DNA of 64,000 nucleotides from assembly GCF_004323735.1 (NCBI RefSeq), contig NZ_CP036455.1, positions 1,793,101-1,857,100 on the forward strand. Reading direction: 5' to 3'. Both the position numbers and the translations under genes were made by a program. The DNA comes from Streptomonospora litoralis (GTDB taxonomy: Bacteria; Actinomycetota; Actinomycetes; Streptosporangiales; Streptosporangiaceae). Under the pieces are notes generated by a model. That model saw only the letters and a program-made list of their open reading frames with translations. It did no database searches and had not been told where the DNA came from. Positions 63,762-64,000 of this stretch are shown here, in pieces. The stretch's first letter is position 1; each line of letters starts with the position of its first letter.

Positions 63762-64000
63762 ATGACCGACGGTATCAGCATCGGCCCGCGCCTCCAGCAG
63801 CTGCGCAACGCCCACGGCATGACCCAGCGCGAGCTCGCCGAACGTGCGGATGTCTCGATCGATGTCATCTCCAAACTCGAGCGGGGCGCCCGCCACACGG
63901 CCCGCCTGACCACGATCACCAGGCTCGCCAAAGCGCTCGACGAGGACACCGGCTCCCTGACCGGCAAGGGCAACCGAGTCGAGCGCGTCGGCGACCTCGG
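63762..64000 (+). CDS. XRE-family regulator, N-terminal part (cut by window end)
   Basis: The first 79 codons are present. Residues 7-62 form a Cro/C1-type helix-turn-helix: IGPRLQQLRNAHGMTQRELA (helix 1 and turn), ERADVSIDVISKLERGARHT (recognition helix) and ARLTTITRLAKALDEDTGSL. Similar regulators control excision or transfer in integrative elements. ATG 63762 follows the inverted-repeat promoter. The length and any C-terminal domain are outside the window. Confidence 0.85.
   Translation, partial: MTDGISIGPRLQQLRNAHGMTQRELAERADVSIDVISKLERGARHTARLTTITRLAKALDEDTGSLTGKGNRVERVGDL

Larger units (their letters stand above)
59991..64000 (+). mobile_element. Left end of an integrative element next to the tRNA (partial)
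   Basis: Directly after the tRNA come a DUF2637/SpdB-like membrane protein, an RRQRL-type zinc-binding protein, a small unknown protein, two small exported proteins and an XRE regulator. The first two families are almost confined to actinomycete integrative conjugative elements and plasmids. The element runs off the window, so integrase, replication and translocase genes and the second attachment repeat are not visible. The 3' half of the tRNA is the expected attachment core. Confidence 0.62.

Overview
The window is a very GC-rich (roughly 72% by eye) actinobacterial chromosome segment. Frequent GTG starts, 1-4 bp stop/start overlaps, leaderless-looking promoters, an actinobacterial Methyltransf_19 protein and an integrative-element end of the actinomycete type fit a filamentous actinomycete. 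A Nocardiopsaceae/Streptosporangiales-like host is my guess, not something the sequence proves.

Layout. (1) 1-217: 3' end of dgt (dGTPase), then about 1.56 kb without genes that is packed with inverted repeats and palindromes. (2) 1779-3371: a PrmC-like methyltransferase and a second SAM methyltransferase. (3) 3746-17922: an L-arabinose regulon holding a LacI-type repressor, araB-araD-araA, a lipoprotein plus two permeases of a CUT1-type importer, a GH51 arabinofuranosidase, and a complete ChvE-GguA-GguB importer. It sits between dgt and dnaG, which are neighbours in some other actinobacteria. (4) 18208-21302: dnaG and a primary-type sigma factor. (5) 21560-31899: housekeeping and accessory genes: an aldo/keto reductase remnant, a GH18 protein, an FMN split-barrel protein, a large FAD/Fe-S dehydrogenase, tRNA-Asn followed by a VapBC pair, a DUF418 membrane protein, a NUDIX hydrolase and a Methyltransf_19 protein.

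(6) 32150-35609: a carnitine-to-glycine-betaine cluster (beta-keto-acid cleavage enzyme, carnitine dehydrogenase, thioesterase) led by a regulator that fuses an XRE-type and a TetR-type DNA-binding domain. (7) 35860-45812: a protocatechuate branch of the beta-ketoadipate pathway, pcaI-J-F-H-G-B-D-C then pobA, all on the minus strand, next to an IclR regulator. (8) 46270-52592: on the plus strand, a small MetE-like zinc methyltransferase, a NitT/TauT-type ABC importer and a benzaldehyde-dehydrogenase-like enzyme, closed by a clear terminator. Near-palindromic boxes of the form TGTTC-N2-AT-N2-CG lie just downstream of the pca promoter, just downstream of the MetE-like promoter, and upstream of the IclR gene. 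This suggests one repressor controls import, side-chain oxidation and ring cleavage of an aromatic substrate.

(9) 52797-54758: a two-gene toxin-antitoxin-like pair and a split RibD-like pair. (10) 54840-59597: DUF3516 helicase, CE7 esterase and malate dehydrogenase. (11) 59917-64000: a tRNA with a CAT anticodon followed by what looks like the left end of an integrative conjugative element (DUF2637/SpdB-like membrane protein, RRQRL-type zinc protein, small lipoproteins, XRE regulator cut by the window edge). No rRNA, CRISPR array or intact transposase is visible.
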